Below are positions 4,620-5,768 of a stretch of DNA of 5,768 nt, in pieces (the first letter of the stretch is position 1; every line of letters starts with the position of its first letter). Origin of the DNA: Bacillota bacterium. GTDB taxonomy: Bacteria > Bacillota > Clostridia > Peptostreptococcales > Anaerovoracaceae. A model generated the notes under the pieces. That model saw only the letters and a list, made by a program, of their open reading frames with translations. It ran no database searches and was not told the origin of the DNA. The translations under genes and the position numbers were made by a program. The stretch spans positions 1-5,768 of the forward strand of contig JAQSXD010000261.1 of NCBI GenBank assembly GCA_029266295.1, read 5' to 3'.

Positions 4620-5768
4620 AGAATAAGCCGGATATTTTTCCGGTCTTGTCAATATCGATCATTTCGGCCGAAGGTACCTTCGGAAGTCCTGGCATTGTCA
4701 TGATTTCTCCTGTAATGGCAACGATAAAGCCTGCTCCTATGGATGGCTTGATATTCCTCACCGTGATGCGGAAGCCTTCAGGTCTGCCAAGTTTTTTCGG
4801 ATCATCAGATAAGGAATACTGGGTTTTAGCCATACAGATTGGTAAGTTTCCATAACCAAGCGCTTCGATTTCCCTGATCTGATTCAGGGAATTTCCGATA
4901 TAATCCACCCCTTCCGCACCATAAATCTTCGTCGCAATGGCATGGATTTTTTCTTGGATGGACAGAGTTTCATCATAGGAGAATCTAAAGTTGTTCTCCT
5001 TTTCCTCAATGACACGCACCACTTCATGTGCCAGCGCTTCTCCACCTGCGCCTCCCTTGGCCCAGACTTCGGACAGCATGACATTGACGCCAAGCTCTCT
5101 GCATCGGTCTTCTATGTATTTCAGCTCATCTTCTGTATCAGTGGGGAACCGATTGATTGCCACAACAGCAGGAAGACCATAAACCTCAGTAATGTTCTCC
5201 ACATGCTTCAGCAGATTTTCAATTCCCTTACCCAGTGCCGGTATATTCTCGTTGTTTAACTCCGCCTTCAGCACTCCGCCGTGATGCTTCATCGCTCTTG
5301 CAGTCGCTACGATAACAACAGCATCAGGCTTCAGGCCACTGATTCTGCATTTGATATCAAGAAATTTTTCTGCGCCAAGATCTGCTCCAAAACCGGCTTC
5401 CGTTACGACATAGTCGCCCAGCTTGAGAGCGATACGGGTTGCCATTATGCTGTTGCAGCCATGGGCGATATTTGCAAATGGTCCTCCATGAATAAAGGCA
5501 GGAGTATGCTCAAGCGTTTGGACAAGATTCGGCTTCAAAGCTTCCTTCAACAAAGCAGCTACCGCTCCCTGGGCCTTTATGTCACCAACCGTAACTGGTT
5601 TGCCTTCAAAGTTGTAGGCCAAAATGATTCTGGCAACTCTCTCCTTCAGATCTTCAAGATCCTTGGATAAACAAAGAACAGCCATAATTTCGGATGCAAC
5701 TGATATATCGAAGCCATCTTCCCTTGGCATTCCATTTGCTTTTCCTCCAAGACCGTTCACCATAAACC
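4618..5768 (-). CDS. fhs: Formate-tetrahydrofolate ligase, C-terminal two thirds
   Basis: Fhs joins formate to THF with ATP to give 10-formyl-THF. It is also known to run in reverse in fermenters, making ATP and formate. The frame is open to the window edge, so the visible 383 codons correspond to about residues 175 onward of a protein usually near 556 residues. The N-terminal P-loop region is outside and the true start is not visible; the Met at 5761-5763 is internal. Family landmarks are VNGLGGKANGMPREDGFDI (about 2-20 of the visible part, counted from that Met), HTPAFIHGGPFANIAHGCNS (86-105), TEAGFGADLGAEKFLDIKCR (121-140), VATARAMKHHGG (152-163, close to the second family signature, with Ala and Met variants) and a C-terminal PSIGAGFIVAITGEIMTMPG segment. 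No break or frameshift is seen. It is the first visible gene of the fhs-fchA-folD set and ends 9 bp before fchA. Confidence 0.96.
   Translation of the reverse strand, partial: FMVNGLGGKANGMPREDGFDISVASEIMAVLCLSKDLEDLKERVARIILAYNFEGKPVTVGDIKAQGAVAALLKEALKPNLVQTLEHTPAFIHGGPFANIAHGCNSIMATRIALKLGDYVVTEAGFGADLGAEKFLDIKCRISGLKPDAVVIVATARAMKHHGGVLKAELNNENIPALGKGIENLLKHVENITEVYGLPAVVAINRFPTDTEDELKYIEDRCRELGVNVMLSEVWAKGGAGGEALAHEVVRVIEEKENNFRFSYDETLSIQEKIHAIATKIYGAEGVDYIGNSLNQIREIEALGYGNLPICMAKTQYSLSDDPKKLGRPEGFRITVRNIKPSIGAGFIVAITGEIMTMPGLPKVPSAEMIDIDKTGKISGLF

Noticed and set aside
5281..5670. 129-codon plus-strand open frame opposite fhs
   Set aside because: It lies wholly antisense to the well-conserved Fhs frame and resembles no known protein.

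Overview
The window reads as part of a low-to-moderate-GC anaerobic Bacillota genome, most likely class Clostridia. This is inferred from the strong AGGAGG ribosome binding sites, the presence of Fhs with a stand-alone FchA-type cyclohydrolase, and the general character of the proteins. No marker gene fixes the genus. All seven genes lie on the minus strand, so transcription runs from high to low coordinates.

In transcription order the window holds: fhs (formate-tetrahydrofolate ligase, N-terminal part outside the window), fchA (methenyl-THF cyclohydrolase), folD (methylene-THF dehydrogenase family), a 143-bp gap, a formate/nitrite (FNT) channel, a 99-bp gap, an IclR-family regulator, a 95-bp gap, panB (ketopantoate hydroxymethyltransferase) and panE (ketopantoate reductase family, C-terminal part outside the window). 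fhs-fchA-folD are tightly packed (9-bp gap, then a 10-bp overlap). panB-panE are also tightly packed, with a 9-bp gap. In fhs-fchA and panB-panE the TAG stop of the upstream gene lies inside the AGGAGG ribosome binding site of the next, with identical geometry.

The genes form one chemical chain: formate channel, formate to 10-formyl-THF (Fhs), to 5,10-methenyl-THF (FchA), to 5,10-methylene-THF (FolD), then transfer of that C1 unit to 2-oxoisovalerate (PanB) and reduction to pantoate (PanE). Read forwards, this supplies C1 units for pantothenate/CoA synthesis. Read backwards, it would oxidise and cleave pantoate to 2-oxoisovalerate plus formate, with ATP made at Fhs and formate leaving through the FNT channel. 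The IclR regulator between the two halves, and the lack of panC or panD in view, keep the backward reading open. The direction is not settled by this sequence.

The most concrete oddity is in FolD. The lysine needed for cyclohydrolase activity in bifunctional FolD aligns, without gaps, to Val51, and several other active-site positions also differ. With a dedicated cyclohydrolase gene overlapping it, FolD here is probably a dehydrogenase only. The three intergenic gaps carry short palindromes and shared words that could be regulatory sites. No convincing intrinsic terminator, RNA gene, mobile element or CRISPR array was seen.
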